Translations under genes and position numbers: made by a program
Part shown: positions 28,408 through 38,579 of the stretch, piece by piece
Position numbering within the stretch: position 1 is the stretch's first letter
Layout of the letters: every line of letters starts with the position of its first letter
Assembly: GCA_033764335.1 (NCBI GenBank)
Contig: JANRJC010000036.1
Location: 62,001 to 126,000, forward strand
DNA: 64,000 nt
Reading direction: 5' to 3'
DNA from: JAGQVA01 sp033764335
GTDB lineage: Bacteria > Bacteroidota > Bacteroidia > J057
The notes under the pieces: generated by a model
What the model was told of the DNA's origin: nothing
What the model saw: the letters and a program-made list of their open reading frames with translations, nothing else
Databases searched by the model: none

Positions 28408-29079
28408 TTATTCAAATCCAAACCTGCCCCGCAGAGGTACGAACTTAAAATTGTGGTGAGTATATACTTCGAAATCCGTCTGAGATACACGAACGACAAC
28501 GGTCATTTTTTGAGCGCGTAATGTGCCTACGGGCAGCACCATAATACCCCCAACTTCAAGTTGAGACTTGAGCGAATCCGGAATGCCCGGACTGGCAGCC
28601 GTAACCAGAATTCTTTCGTAGGGCTGATAGGTCGGCCAGCCTTCTGAGCCATCGCCCAACAACAATTGAGCTTCATATCCCAAGGCCTTCAGGCGTTCTT
28701 TCGCTTCTAAATGGAGTCGGCGATCTATTTCTACCGAAAATACCCGCATACCCATTTCACACAATACAGCAGCTTGGTAGCCGGATCCGGTTCCTATCTC
28801 CAGAATTTTCATCCGAGGTTTGAGTTCCAGCAACTGCGTCTGAAAAGCCACGGTAAAAGGCTGACTGATCGTCTGTTCCCGATGAATGGGCAATGCTTTA
28901 TCCTCGTAAGCTTCATCCGAAAACACTCCCTCTACAAAGACATGACGAGGCACCCGACCAATAGCCTCCAGCACACTCTCATCGGTTATACCTTTCAGGA
29001 TCAGTTCCTTAACCAATCTGGCCCGGCGGCCTTTATGCTTATAATCTTCCACTGATTTGCCTTGAATTAGGGGTAACAA
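28408..29079 (-). CDS. pcm: protein-L-isoaspartate O-methyltransferase
   Basis: This 223-residue SAM-dependent enzyme repairs isoaspartyl residues in aged proteins. It has the PCMT pre-domain (VPRHVFVEGVFSDEAYEDKALPIHREQTISQPF), SAM motif I ILEIGTGSGYQAAVL and VFSVEIDRRL, and the C-terminal MVLPVGTLRAQKMTVV. Cytosolic and of normal length. Confidence 0.96.
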   Translation of the reverse strand: MLPLIQGKSVEDYKHKGRRARLVKELILKGITDESVLEAIGRVPRHVFVEGVFSDEAYEDKALPIHREQTISQPFTVAFQTQLLELKPRMKILEIGTGSGYQAAVLCEMGMRVFSVEIDRRLHLEAKERLKALGYEAQLLLGDGSEGWPTYQPYERILVTAASPGIPDSLKSQLEVGGIMVLPVGTLRAQKMTVVVRVSQTDFEVYTHHNFKFVPLRGRFGFE

Positions 29080-29128
29080 AGCTAGCTAATCTTTTTGGGA
29101 AAATATACCCTGCAAGTCTAATTTCGGG

Positions 29129-29160
29129 TTTTAAAAGTTCGATGAAATACCCTTACTTTG
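29129..29160 (+). promoter_or_regulatory. candidate gcvP promoter
   Basis: TTACTTTG (29153-29160) is one mismatch from the TAnnTTTG -7 consensus, with TTTT near -33. It places the transcription start about 35 nt before the preferred gcvP ATG. No glycine-riboswitch fold is apparent in the short leader. Confidence 0.35.
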
Positions 29161-29202
29161 CACTTTCTTTTTGAAGGGTTTTTTATCCAAAATACACCAC
29201 TC

Positions 29203-32103
29203 ATGTTCACGCATCCCGATATTTTTGTAAACCGGCACATTGGTCCCTCCGGTAAGGATTTACAGCAAATGCTTTCTGTGCTGAAAATCAATTCTGTTGA
29301 CGAACTGATAAATCAGACCGTTCCGGAAAAAATCCGGCTGAATCAACCCCTGAAGCACAAACCCCCTCTCAGCGAATATGCTTACCTGAATAAAATCCGG
29401 AAAATTGCCGCGAAAAACAAAACCTTTAAATCGTATATCGGTGCCGGTTATTACAACTGCATTACTCCTGCGGTCATTCTGCGAAATATTTTTGAAAACC
29501 CGGGATGGTACACTCAATATACGCCTTATCAGGCAGAGATTGCGCAGGGCAGAATGGAGGCACTGCTCAATTTCCAGACGATGATTTCCGACCTCACCGG
29601 GCTGCCCGTTGCCAATGCATCGCTGCTCGATGAAGGAACCGCCGCCGCAGAAGCCATGGCCATGACCCACGGTCAAAAACAGAAAAAAGATCGCAATGAA
29701 ACTGCCAATACCCTTCTCGTCGCAAATACCTGTCTGCCGCAAACCCTCGATGTAATCAAAACCCGAGCAGGGGGCCTGGGAATAAATGTAATTGTGGCTG
29801 CCCCCTCGGAATTTGTGATAGACGAAACCGTATTTGCCGCCCTTGTTCAGTACCCCTCTCTCTCCGGCGAAATTTCGGACTTTGAACCTCTGGCCCAAAA
29901 ACTCCATGACAAAGGCGCTTACCTCATCGTAGCCGCCGATATTCTCGCTCTCACGCTTTTGAAAGAACCTGCTTCTTTCGGGGCGGATGTAGTCGTCGGA
30001 AGCGCTCAACGTCTGGGCGTGCCTCTGGGTTTTGGAGGCCCTCATGCTGCCTATTTTGCCACAAAAGACGAGTTTCTCCGCCTGATACCCGGCAGAATCA
30101 TTGGCCTTTCGATTGATTCCGCCGGAGATATGGCCTTAAGAATGACGCTTCAGACCCGCGAACAACACATTCGCAGAGATAAAGCCACTTCCAATATTTG
30201 TACCGCACAGGCATTGCTTGCCATTATGGCCGGAATGTATGCCGTATATCATGGCCCGAAGGGCCTCAAAGCAATTGCCAGCCGGATTCACCACATGGCA
30301 GGGTTGCTGGAGCAGGGGCTGACAAAACTGAACCTGCACCTGCTAAACCAGCATTTTTTTGATACCCTTACTGTCCAGATGGACAGCCAGGCAGACGTAG
30401 AAAAACTCAGGAGTGTTGCACTTGCAAAAGGTATAAACTTCTATTATCCCGGCGAAGGAAAAGTGTGTATCTCTACCGATGAAACTACCGGTGTGGGAGA
30501 TGTTCAGGAAATTGTTTCCGTATTTGCAGAAGCGATCGGCAAACCTGCTCCGGAACTGAATACAACGACATTGCCCTACAACCGCCATGCAGATTTTGTA
30601 AGAACCAGCCGATACCTCACTCATCCGGTATTCAGTTCCTACCATTCGGAGACTGCGATGATGCGTTACATCAAATCGCTGGAAAACAAAGACTTGTCCC
30701 TCAACACGGCCATGATTCCACTGGGCAGTTGCACGATGAAACTGAATGCAGCCGCCGAACTTATGCCGGTTAGCTGGCCTGAATTTGCCGCAATTCATCC
30801 TTTTGTACCTGCAGACCAGGCCGAAGGTTATCTCGAAATGATTGCCGAACTTGGCGACGACCTCTGCGACATTACCGGTTTTGCGGGTATATCTTTTCAG
30901 CCCAACTCAGGTGCTCAGGGAGAATATGCGGGCCTGATGGTAATCCGGGCATGGCATCACAGCAGAGGAGATTTTCATCGCAATGTAGCCCTTATCCCTT
31001 CTTCGGCACACGGTACAAATCCGGCGAGTGCCGTAATGGCCGGAATGAAAGTGGTGGTAGTCAAATGTGATGCCATCGGAAATGTGGACATGGAGGACCT
31101 GCGGCAGCGAGTAGAAGAGCACAAAGCCAATCTTTCCTGTCTTATGGTTACGTATCCTTCTACTCATGGCGTATTTGAGGAAACGATCATGGATATCTGC
31201 GAAATGGTTCACCAGAATGGCGGCCAGGTTTACATGGACGGGGCCAATATGAATGCACAGGTGGGACTGACCAGTCCGGGGCGGATCGGTGCGGATGTAT
31301 GTCACCTCAACCTTCACAAAACCTTTAGCATACCTCATGGCGGCGGCGGCCCGGGAATGGGACCTATCTGCGTCGCACCCCACCTCAAACCCTTCCTGCC
31401 AGGGCATAGCCTGTTCCCTACCGGGGGTGAAAAAGCAATTACCGCCGTTTCCGCAACTCCTTTTGGAAGCGCCAGTATCCTGCTGATTTCTTACGGATAT
31501 ATCCAAATGCTGGGCAGTGAAGGGGTGACTACGGCAACTACTCACGCTATCCTCAACGCCAATTACATGAAAGCCCGGCTGGAAAAAATTTATCCCGTAC
31601 TTTTTCAGGGGAAAAACGGGCGGGTAGCACACGAGTTTATCCTCGACCTCCGGGAGTTTAAAGCGAAAACCGGGCTTGAAGTGGACGATATTACCAAACG
31701 CCTCATTGACTATGGTTTCCATGCGCCGACCGTCTCCTGGCCGGTACCCGGGACAATTATGATTGAACCCACCGAAAGTGAACCCAAAGAAGAACTGGAC
31801 CGGTTTTGTGATGCCATGATTTCCATTCGGGAGGAAATCCGGGAAATCGAAAATGGAATAGCTGACGCAAACGATAATGTTTTGAAAAATTCCCCCCATA
31901 CACTGGCAGTCATCACCGCCAATGAATGGAATCATGCTTATAACAGAGAAAAAGCAGCTTTCCCCGTTGCCGGTCTTCGGAAAAATAAATTCTGGCCATC
32001 GGTAGGAAGAGTCAATAATACATACGGCGACCGAAACGTAGTCTGTACCTGTCCACCGGTAGAATCGTATAGGGAAGAAGTGGTCGAAGAGGCCTTAAAA
32101 TAA
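29203..32103 (+). CDS. gcvP: glycine dehydrogenase (decarboxylating), P protein
   Basis: This 966-residue single-chain P protein decarboxylates glycine and passes the aminomethyl group to lipoyl-GcvH. The start MFTHPDIFVNRHIGPS fits family N-termini; a TTG at 29158 is not needed. Both halves are present: the N-terminal FKSYIGAGYYNCITPAVI and the C-terminal half with ALIPSSAHGTNPASAVMAGM and the PLP-lysine motif HLNLHKTFSIPHGGGGPGMG. gcvH and gcvT are not adjacent. Confidence 0.97.
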   Translation: MFTHPDIFVNRHIGPSGKDLQQMLSVLKINSVDELINQTVPEKIRLNQPLKHKPPLSEYAYLNKIRKIAAKNKTFKSYIGAGYYNCITPAVILRNIFENPGWYTQYTPYQAEIAQGRMEALLNFQTMISDLTGLPVANASLLDEGTAAAEAMAMTHGQKQKKDRNETANTLLVANTCLPQTLDVIKTRAGGLGINVIVAAPSEFVIDETVFAALVQYPSLSGEISDFEPLAQKLHDKGAYLIVAADILALTLLKEPASFGADVVVGSAQRLGVPLGFGGPHAAYFATKDEFLRLIPGRIIGLSIDSAGDMALRMTLQTREQHIRRDKATSNICTAQALLAIMAGMYAVYHGPKGLKAIASRIHHMAGLLEQGLTKLNLHLLNQHFFDTLTVQMDSQADVEKLRSVALAKGINFYYPGEGKVCISTDETTGVGDVQEIVSVFAEAIGKPAPELNTTTLPYNRHADFVRTSRYLTHPVFSSYHSETAMMRYIKSLENKDLSLNTAMIPLGSCTMKLNAAAELMPVSWPEFAAIHPFVPADQAEGYLEMIAELGDDLCDITGFAGISFQPNSGAQGEYAGLMVIRAWHHSRGDFHRNVALIPSSAHGTNPASAVMAGMKVVVVKCDAIGNVDMEDLRQRVEEHKANLSCLMVTYPSTHGVFEETIMDICEMVHQNGGQVYMDGANMNAQVGLTSPGRIGADVCHLNLHKTFSIPHGGGGPGMGPICVAPHLKPFLPGHSLFPTGGEKAITAVSATPFGSASILLISYGYIQMLGSEGVTTATTHAILNANYMKARLEKIYPVLFQGKNGRVAHEFILDLREFKAKTGLEVDDITKRLIDYGFHAPTVSWPVPGTIMIEPTESEPKEELDRFCDAMISIREEIREIENGIADANDNVLKNSPHTLAVITANEWNHAYNREKAAFPVAGLRKNKFWPSVGRVNNTYGDRNVVCTCPPVESYREEVVEEALK

Positions 32104-32272
32104 ACATTCAGCCATTTTATTCTTATTCTTACAGCCTTAGAAATTTTTTTTTCGTACCATAAGAGAAGAAGTAGTGACTGTTTCACCGATTTTTACGTCA
32201 TTACTTCATAAAGAATTTACAAAACCGGAAAGATTCATTACCTGCATAGAAGAATGTTCCAACATAAATCTA

Positions 32273-32304
32273 TTTGCAAGTGATAACGAAAGCCCTTAGA
32301 TTTG
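32273..32304 (+). promoter_or_regulatory. rpoD promoter (TTTG-N20-TAGATTTG)
   Basis: TTTG at 32273-32276 and TAGATTTG at 32297-32304 match the Bacteroidota -33/-7 elements at good spacing. This gives a leader of about 70 nt before the sigma-factor ATG. Confidence 0.7.
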
Positions 32305-32383
32305 CCGACTGGATTACGACTGGTCTGAGGGCTGGAAGTTGGGATTATTTCAAACACAAAGCACAAATTAGCCGCTCCGATAC

Positions 32384-33250
32384 ATGAGACAGCTCAAGAT
32401 TAGTAAGCAGATCACCAACCGCGAATCCCAGTCGCTGGATAAATATCTCCAGGAGATTGGTAAGGTAGAATTGCTTACTCCGGATGAAGAGGTTGAACTC
32501 GCACGAAGGATCAAGCAGGGAGACCAGGTCGCGCTGGAAAAACTGACTAAGGCAAACCTGCGGTTTGTCGTTTCAGTTGCCAAACAATACCAAAACCAGG
32601 GTCTTTCCCTCGGGGACCTCATCAATGAGGGAAACCTCGGCCTGATCAAAGCTGCAAAAAGGTTTGACGAAACCCGCGGGTTTAAATTTATTTCCTATGC
32701 CGTCTGGTGGATCCGGCAAAGTATCCTCCAGGCTTTGGCCGAACAGTCGCGCATCGTGCGCCTCCCCTTAAACCGGGTAGGAGCACTTAACAAAATCGGC
32801 AAAGCTTTTTCCAAACTGGAACAGGAATTCGAACGAGAACCTTCTGCCGAAGAAATCGCCGAAGTGCTGGAAAACATGAGTGAGGACGAAATTTCGGACA
32901 CACTCAAAATCTCCGGTCGCCATGTTTCGGTGGACGCCCCGTTTGTTCAGGGGGAAGAAAACCGCCTGCTCGACGTGTTGGAGAATGATGCCGAACCCAA
33001 CCCCGACAATGAACTGATCAACGAAAGTCTCAGCAAAGAGGTGGAAAGGGCGCTCAGTACCCTTACTCAGCGCGAAGCCGAAGTGATCCGGTTATATTTC
33101 GGAATTGGTGTAGAACATTCGCTTACGCTGGAGGAAATCGGGGAAAAATTTGACCTTACCCGTGAAAGGGTGCGGCAGATTAAGGAAAAAGCCATTCGAA
33201 GATTACGGCATACTTCCCGGAGCAAAGGTCTAAAAACCTATTTGGGATAA
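32384..33250 (+). CDS. rpoD: primary RNA polymerase sigma factor (RpoD/SigA)
   Basis: This 288-residue sigma-70 factor is short because it lacks region 1.1 and the non-conserved insert, as in other Bacteroidota. Visible are region 1.2 (DKYLQEIGKVELLTPDEEVELA), region 2 (GLSLGDLINEGNLGLIKAAKRFD, FKFISYAVWWIRQSILQAL), region 3 (IGKAFSKLEQEFEREPSAEEIAE) and region 4.2 (LTLEEIGEKFDLTRERVRQIKEKAIRRLR). It directs transcription from the TTTG/TAnnTTTG promoters found in this window. Confidence 0.96.
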   Translation: MRQLKISKQITNRESQSLDKYLQEIGKVELLTPDEEVELARRIKQGDQVALEKLTKANLRFVVSVAKQYQNQGLSLGDLINEGNLGLIKAAKRFDETRGFKFISYAVWWIRQSILQALAEQSRIVRLPLNRVGALNKIGKAFSKLEQEFEREPSAEEIAEVLENMSEDEISDTLKISGRHVSVDAPFVQGEENRLLDVLENDAEPNPDNELINESLSKEVERALSTLTQREAEVIRLYFGIGVEHSLTLEEIGEKFDLTRERVRQIKEKAIRRLRHTSRSKGLKTYLG

Positions 33251-33300
33251 GATCGAAAATATACAAACACAACGGTTGGCCCTCAAAAGTCAGCCGTTTT

Positions 33301-34134
33301 TTATTGTTCTTTGTTTTCGTCGCCTTCGCCTTCTCCCTTAAAATCTTCGATAAAAATGCCTTCCTGCCCTTCCGGCTCCTGGCCATATACATAAATATCT
33401 ATCGAAAAACCCATACGCACCGAATCGCCAAACCCCGGTTTGGGGTTTTGTGAATATATGCGCCCCATCTGATCGGGCGGGCCGGTGGGATTGTAATCCA
33501 CACTGCCCAACCCCAGCCCCATATCAGAGAGAATATTTAAGGCATCTTCATACGAATACCCAATCAGATCGGGTATCTGCACATTGGAGTAACCCAGCCC
33601 CTGTCCTACCACGAGGTCTATTTTAGATCCCTGGGGAATCGCTGCACCCGGCTGAATCGGGCTGCCTTTATAGGAGACTTTTAGCACGACATTTTCGGCG
33701 ATGTCGGGAATACGAGTTACTTTCCCCACACCCAGTTTCCATATCTCCAGACGAGCTTTTGCCTGATACAGGCTCATGTCCACGATTTCAGGCATAGTCA
33801 CCATGGGCGGCTCGCTTTTGTTGATAGTAAGCGAAATGGTGCGGTTGGGTTTTACCCGGCTGTAAGGAGCAGGGTATTGCTTCAAAACCGTCCTGCCCGG
33901 CAACTGATCTTGAAAGATCGAATCTATAATCTCCGGACGGAGACCCGCGTCTTCCAGAATTTTTTCTGCCTCCTCCACCGAAAGCGTATTGACGTCCGGT
34001 ACCAATAGGCCATCCCCGTGCCGGGTATAAGAAGGAAGAATCCAGAAAAATATCAGCATATATACCAGGATTCCCAGGCCCGTCAGTCCCAAAAGCGTCA
34101 TTAAAAACTCCCGGCTAATAAAATATTTAAACAT
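33301..34134 (-). CDS. PASTA-domain membrane protein
   Basis: This 277-residue protein has one N-terminal transmembrane helix (residues 13-34) and three PASTA-type modules (about 43-108, 112-178, 186-255: VPDVNTLSVEEAEKILEDAGL, MPEIVDMSLYQAKARLEIW, IPDLIGYSYEDALNILSDMGL). It ends in an acidic Glu-rich tail. PASTA modules bind peptidoglycan fragments; here there is no kinase or transpeptidase domain, as in other Bacteroidota PASTA proteins. It lies 62 bp downstream of argS in the same direction. Confidence 0.9.
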   Translation of the reverse strand: MFKYFISREFLMTLLGLTGLGILVYMLIFFWILPSYTRHGDGLLVPDVNTLSVEEAEKILEDAGLRPEIIDSIFQDQLPGRTVLKQYPAPYSRVKPNRTISLTINKSEPPMVTMPEIVDMSLYQAKARLEIWKLGVGKVTRIPDIAENVVLKVSYKGSPIQPGAAIPQGSKIDLVVGQGLGYSNVQIPDLIGYSYEDALNILSDMGLGLGSVDYNPTGPPDQMGRIYSQNPKPGFGDSVRMGFSIDIYVYGQEPEGQEGIFIEDFKGEGEGDENKEQ

Positions 34135-34196
34135 ATTCGAAGGTAGTTGAATGTTCTTATTTCGATTTACAAAAATCTTTGAAACTCTCCAATTGG

Positions 34197-35996
34197 CTAC
34201 ATGCGTTCAGGCATTTGGATACCCAGCAGCCGCATATTTTCCTTAAGCATTTCGCCTACCCAACCCGATAGGGCAAATCGGAAAGCACTGGTGCGGGGAA
34301 AATCTTTCCGCAATATCTTGGCCTCGTGATAAAACCGGTTGTATTCTTTGGCAAGGTCGTAGCCAAAATTTGCAATCAATGCCGGGTTGTAAGATTCCCC
34401 GGCTTCGCGCAATACTTCCGGATATCGGGCCATTAGCTTTAATAACGTGCGTTCGCTCTCAATCATTTCTTCTTCCGGGTTTTCTTCCGGATTAAAAGTC
34501 AGCATGGATACCGCGTCCGGCTGGCGTCTTACGGCCTGAGTACGGGTGTAGGAGTATTGAATAAACGGGCCGGTATGTCCTTTGAGGTCTATGGACTCAT
34601 TGGGATCGAAAAGCATACGCTTTTTAGGATCCACTTTTACGAGGTAATATTTCAGCGCACCGATGCCCAGTATTTCATACAGATGATTCAGTTCGGATTC
34701 CGTCATTCCCAACGTTTTATCCGGGTTTTTTTGCGTTTCTTCTTTGGCATTCTGAATCATTTCGTCCATAAGGTCATCTGCCTCGACGGTCGTACCTTCC
34801 CGTGATTTCATTTTGCCACTCGGCAGATCCACCATGCCGTAGGAGAGGTGAAAAAGACCTTCTGCATACGGTTTTTCCAACTTACGCAACACTTCAAAAA
34901 GCACCTTAAAGTGATAGTCCTGTTCATTGCCCACTACATAGATGGATTTATCCATGCCAAATTCCTTGTATTTGTCCGCAGCAATGGCGAGATCCTGGGT
35001 GATGTACAGCGAGGTTCCATTGGAGCGAAGTAGGGTTTTTTTATCCATTCCTTCTGCCGTCAGATCTATTTCTATCGAACCATCGGCTGTGGTATAAAAA
35101 ATACCTTTGGCAAGTCCTTCATCCACCGTTTCTTTTCCGCGTTGGTAAACTTCCGATTCGTAGTAAAAACGCTGAAAATGAACCCCCAGACGGCGAAAGG
35201 TATCCTTAAAAGCCTCATAAACCCATCCATTCATCGTCGCCCAGAGTTGGCGTATCTGTGGATCACCCTCTTCCCATTGTACCGTCATTTCCTGAACCGC
35301 CTGCATACTGGGAGTTTGTTTTTCGGCTTCGTGTTTAGGAATTCCTTTTTCCAGCAAATGAGCCGTTTCCTCCGAAAGCATTCGGGAAAACTGAACATAA
35401 TAATCCCCTACCAGTTTGTCACCTTTGACGCCCAAAGATTCCGGCGTGTCGTTTTTGCCCGCTTTCAACCAGGCAAACATAGACTTGGAGATGTTTGTAC
35501 CACGGTCATTAAACAAACATACCGGAATCACCTTATAGCCATTCGCGGTCAGTACTTCTGTGAGCGAATAACCGAGAATGATATTCCGCAGGTGTCCAAG
35601 ATGGAGCGGTTTGTTGGTATTGGGAGAACAATATTCCACCACTACCGTGTGCCCCGCTCCATGGGCGTTATGGAAGGTTTCCGTATTTTCACGAATTCTC
35701 CCTAAAAATTTCCGCCAGAAAACAGTAGTCAATGAAAGATTGAGAAACCCTTTTATGACATTAAAAGCCTTTATATCCGGGTGTGAGTCCACCAGTTTTT
35801 GTCCTAATTTTTCGCCCACCTCCTGCGGTGAACCGAGGCGATATTTGTTAAGTGGAAATACGACAATCGTAAAATCCCCTTCAAACTCCTTGCGGGTATC
35901 CTGAATAGAAAACTCTCGTGGGGAAATTTCGAGGTTATATAAATCTTTTACTGCCTGAGCAGCAGCAAGTTGAATTTCTTCAATAATGGTCGCCAT
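34197..35996 (-). CDS. argS: arginyl-tRNA synthetase
   Basis: This 599-residue class I synthetase has the N-terminal additional domain, the HIGH-type motif NTNKPLHLGHLRNIILGYSL (about 131-150), VCLFNDRGTNISKSM, the KMSKS-equivalent GKMKSREGTTVEADDL and the C-terminal anticodon-binding DALR domain ending GIQMPERM. Normal length. Cytosolic, essential. Confidence 0.97.
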   Translation of the reverse strand: MATIIEEIQLAAAQAVKDLYNLEISPREFSIQDTRKEFEGDFTIVVFPLNKYRLGSPQEVGEKLGQKLVDSHPDIKAFNVIKGFLNLSLTTVFWRKFLGRIRENTETFHNAHGAGHTVVVEYCSPNTNKPLHLGHLRNIILGYSLTEVLTANGYKVIPVCLFNDRGTNISKSMFAWLKAGKNDTPESLGVKGDKLVGDYYVQFSRMLSEETAHLLEKGIPKHEAEKQTPSMQAVQEMTVQWEEGDPQIRQLWATMNGWVYEAFKDTFRRLGVHFQRFYYESEVYQRGKETVDEGLAKGIFYTTADGSIEIDLTAEGMDKKTLLRSNGTSLYITQDLAIAADKYKEFGMDKSIYVVGNEQDYHFKVLFEVLRKLEKPYAEGLFHLSYGMVDLPSGKMKSREGTTVEADDLMDEMIQNAKEETQKNPDKTLGMTESELNHLYEILGIGALKYYLVKVDPKKRMLFDPNESIDLKGHTGPFIQYSYTRTQAVRRQPDAVSMLTFNPEENPEEEMIESERTLLKLMARYPEVLREAGESYNPALIANFGYDLAKEYNRFYHEAKILRKDFPRTSAFRFALSGWVGEMLKENMRLLGIQMPERM

Positions 35997-36055
35997 ACTG
36001 TCTGATTAAAAGGCACGCCAAAGTTGGCAAAAATATTGGTGGATTGAAAGTTTAC

Positions 36056-37162
36056 TCAGCCGGAAAGATGCGGGTCAAATATATCCCGAAGTTTTTCTCC
36101 GATCAGGTTAAACGACAATACGGTCAGGAAGATTGCCATTCCGGGAAATACCCCCGCCCACCACACCTCAAAATTTTTCATCGTGCTACTGAGCAGGCTT
36201 CCCCAGGTGATTGTGCCGTCCACCAGATGCAGAAAGGATAAGGCTGACTCTGCGATAATCGCATTGCCCACACTAAAAGCGATCACAATCAATGCCGGAG
36301 GCATTACATTGGGAAGGATATGCTGCCCGATTATTCGCCATTCGCCCAAACCCAAAGCTCTGCCCGAACTTATATATTCCATTTCCTTCACCTGTAAAGT
36401 CTGCGCACGGATGAGTCTCGCCAGTCCTGTCCATCCTGTAAAACCAATAACCAGCACAATCAGCCACATACTGCCTTTAAAAATAGCCGCCAGCGAAATA
36501 ATCAGCAACAAGAGGGGTAATGAATTCAGCACCTCTATTACCCGCATGATGAGCGTGTCCATCGGAAAATTGACTTTGCCTTCAAGATAACCACGGCGGC
36601 TGATTCTTTTTCCCAGCACAACCCAGACAAACAAAATGGCTATTGCGATCACCGTACAAATTCCTACCTGTCCAAGAAAAGGCCATACACCTTCCTCCGC
36701 CGCGTCATTGAGCGCAAATCGAAACATCCTAAATCCATAAAACCAACCACAAAATACCCCTGGAACAAGGCTTATTAATACCCCCCGCCGAAGCCGAAGC
36801 CTGTCATTCGCCCAATACCCGGCCAAGAGGCCCATTAGTATCCCGATGAATGCAGCCAGCCCAACAGCGCCGAACCCGACAGCCAGGGAAATTCTGGCCC
36901 CGTGTATCAGGCCTGCCAGCACGTCATGACCCGCAGGGTCGGTACCCAGGTAGTGTGAATGTGCCCCCAGCGGAGGGATTTTCCCGTGCCCGGTGGTAAC
37001 CTCTGTGCCATAGGGAACCCAGCCCCCTTCACGAGCAATCATATCCGCGAAAACAGCAGCCAGCAATACCAATAACAGCCAGCCCAGCGCAAACCTTATA
37101 GCCTTGCTCCGCAGAAATAAAGACCAGCGAAACGCCCGTTCGGTATGCAGTCTTTTTTTCAA
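36056..37162 (-). CDS. ABC transporter permease, DppC/OppC type
   Basis: This 368-residue inner-membrane permease has an N-terminal cytoplasmic segment, TM1 (about 27-45), then GHGKIPPLGAHSHYLGTDPAGHDVLAGLIHGARISLAVGF, typical of OppC. The EAA motif lies in EYISSGRALGLGEWRIIGQHILPNV. Between TM2 and TM3 it carries a longer segment (WANDRLRLRRGVLISL onwards). It is the second gene of a pair with the OppB-type permease, separated by 1 bp. No ATPase or binding-protein gene is adjacent. Confidence 0.92.
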   Translation of the reverse strand: MKKRLHTERAFRWSLFLRSKAIRFALGWLLLVLLAAVFADMIAREGGWVPYGTEVTTGHGKIPPLGAHSHYLGTDPAGHDVLAGLIHGARISLAVGFGAVGLAAFIGILMGLLAGYWANDRLRLRRGVLISLVPGVFCGWFYGFRMFRFALNDAAEEGVWPFLGQVGICTVIAIAILFVWVVLGKRISRRGYLEGKVNFPMDTLIMRVIEVLNSLPLLLLIISLAAIFKGSMWLIVLVIGFTGWTGLARLIRAQTLQVKEMEYISSGRALGLGEWRIIGQHILPNVMPPALIVIAFSVGNAIIAESALSFLHLVDGTITWGSLLSSTMKNFEVWWAGVFPGMAIFLTVLSFNLIGEKLRDIFDPHLSG

Positions 37163-37163
37163 A

Positions 37164-38579
37164 TCAATTTTCTTTGGTAAATCTGATCCGAGGATCTGCC
37201 CACATATACAATAAATCCGCCACCAGATAGCCGGTTACTGTCAGCAAACCCGTAAGGGTAAATACTGCCAAAATCATTGGGATATTGTTGGATTGAACGG
37301 CGACCATGATTTCACTGCCCATACCGGGGATTGTAAAAATATTTTCCAGAATCACCGAACCACTCACTACCGCCGGGAAAATACCCACAAACCCCGTAAT
37401 CATCGGTAGCAGCGCATTGCGCAGAGCATGGCGTATAATCACCCGCCTCTCCCCTGCCCCTTTGGCGCGAGCCGTGCGAACAAAATCCTGCCCCAATACT
37501 TCCAGCATACTCACCCGCATGATGCGGCTAACTGCAGCAAAGGAGCCATAAGTATAAGCAATCACCGGCAGCACAAACCGCGAAAAATACGTCCATCCCT
37601 GCGGGTTGACCGTATTAAAGGCAGAGGGAAACCAGTCAAAGCGGTCAGGATTTGCGAAAAAGATCAACAACAGTGTCGCCACCCAAAATGCAGGCAAAGC
37701 ATCCAGGGCAAAAACCACCATGCCGGATATGCGATCAAACCACTGGTTGTGGTAAATCGCCGCACCAATGCCCAGCGGGATGCCCAGGCCATAAGCCAAA
37801 AAGACAGAAATCACCGTAAAAAGAAACGAGTAAAAAAACAAAGCACCCATCCTTTCGCTTACGGACTTTTCGTGAGTCCAGGAAGTGCCGAAGTCACCCT
37901 TTAAAACGATTGCTGACAGCCATCGGTGGTAGCGGTTGGCGGTTCCATGCCAGATGATTTTTGGGCAAAAAGTTTTCCAGCGAGAAGACGTGTCCGCCAG
38001 AATGACCCTTGATTTTTGAACTTTTGAAAAAGAATCTTTGAGAGGAAGAAGATAAAGAGAGCCGTTTAGGTATTTTTCGATTTCCGCCAACCTGAAGCCA
38101 ATCGCTTCCGTTTTACCGGACTGCATAAGATTGCGTGTCTGTCGGAGCAGTTCTGCAAGCGTACTTTTGACCCGAGGAAGCGAATCGGTCGAAATATCGG
38201 TGAGAGGAAACAAGGCTACCGAGTCATAAAAAACTTGGAGGGAAATGTACCATTTTTGCACATTTTCCCATTTACCGTGAGCGAAAGTAAGTCGTTGGAG
38301 CGCCTTTCGGGTAGTTTGGGGATAAATGCGGGAGAGCGTGTCCGGTTCTGCGAGAGAAGCTACTTCGAGGTAAAAGACGGGGAGAAACTGATTGTATTTT
38401 TCGCGGAATTTGTTTTCACATTGGACGATACGATGAAAAGTCATCCCTTCTGCAAAAGCCTGACAGTGATTTCTGACCGGATCAACCTCCGAAAAAACAC
38501 TAATCATAAAAGCCAGCAGCGAGATGACCAGGAGAGTAGGAAAAAAACCGAGGATTCGTTTGAGGATATAAACGTACAC
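37164..38579 (-). CDS. ABC transporter permease, DppB/OppB type with large periplasmic insert
   Basis: This 471-residue permease is about 140 residues longer than normal DppB. TM1 (residues 9-29, GFFPTLLVISLLAFMISVF) is followed by a hydrophilic stretch of about 200 residues (about 35-230) before the usual LSAIVLKGDFGTSWTHEKSVSERM and the remaining helices. The EAA loop EVLGQDFVRTARAKGAGERRVIIRHAL and C-terminal GYLVADLLYMWADPRIRF are intact. It forms a heterodimeric channel with the next gene for peptide or nickel-like substrates. The insert is the odd feature. Confidence 0.92.
   Translation of the reverse strand: MYVYILKRILGFFPTLLVISLLAFMISVFSEVDPVRNHCQAFAEGMTFHRIVQCENKFREKYNQFLPVFYLEVASLAEPDTLSRIYPQTTRKALQRLTFAHGKWENVQKWYISLQVFYDSVALFPLTDISTDSLPRVKSTLAELLRQTRNLMQSGKTEAIGFRLAEIEKYLNGSLYLLPLKDSFSKVQKSRVILADTSSRWKTFCPKIIWHGTANRYHRWLSAIVLKGDFGTSWTHEKSVSERMGALFFYSFLFTVISVFLAYGLGIPLGIGAAIYHNQWFDRISGMVVFALDALPAFWVATLLLIFFANPDRFDWFPSAFNTVNPQGWTYFSRFVLPVIAYTYGSFAAVSRIMRVSMLEVLGQDFVRTARAKGAGERRVIIRHALRNALLPMITGFVGIFPAVVSGSVILENIFTIPGMGSEIMVAVQSNNIPMILAVFTLTGLLTVTGYLVADLLYMWADPRIRFTKEN

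Noticed and set aside
29080..29202. Glycine riboswitch before gcvP
   Set aside because: The leader is too short and AT-rich; the conserved glycine aptamer core was not seen.
30907..31935. 342-codon minus-strand open frame
   Set aside because: Antisense shadow of gcvP; His/Cys-rich low-quality composition and no recognisable domain.
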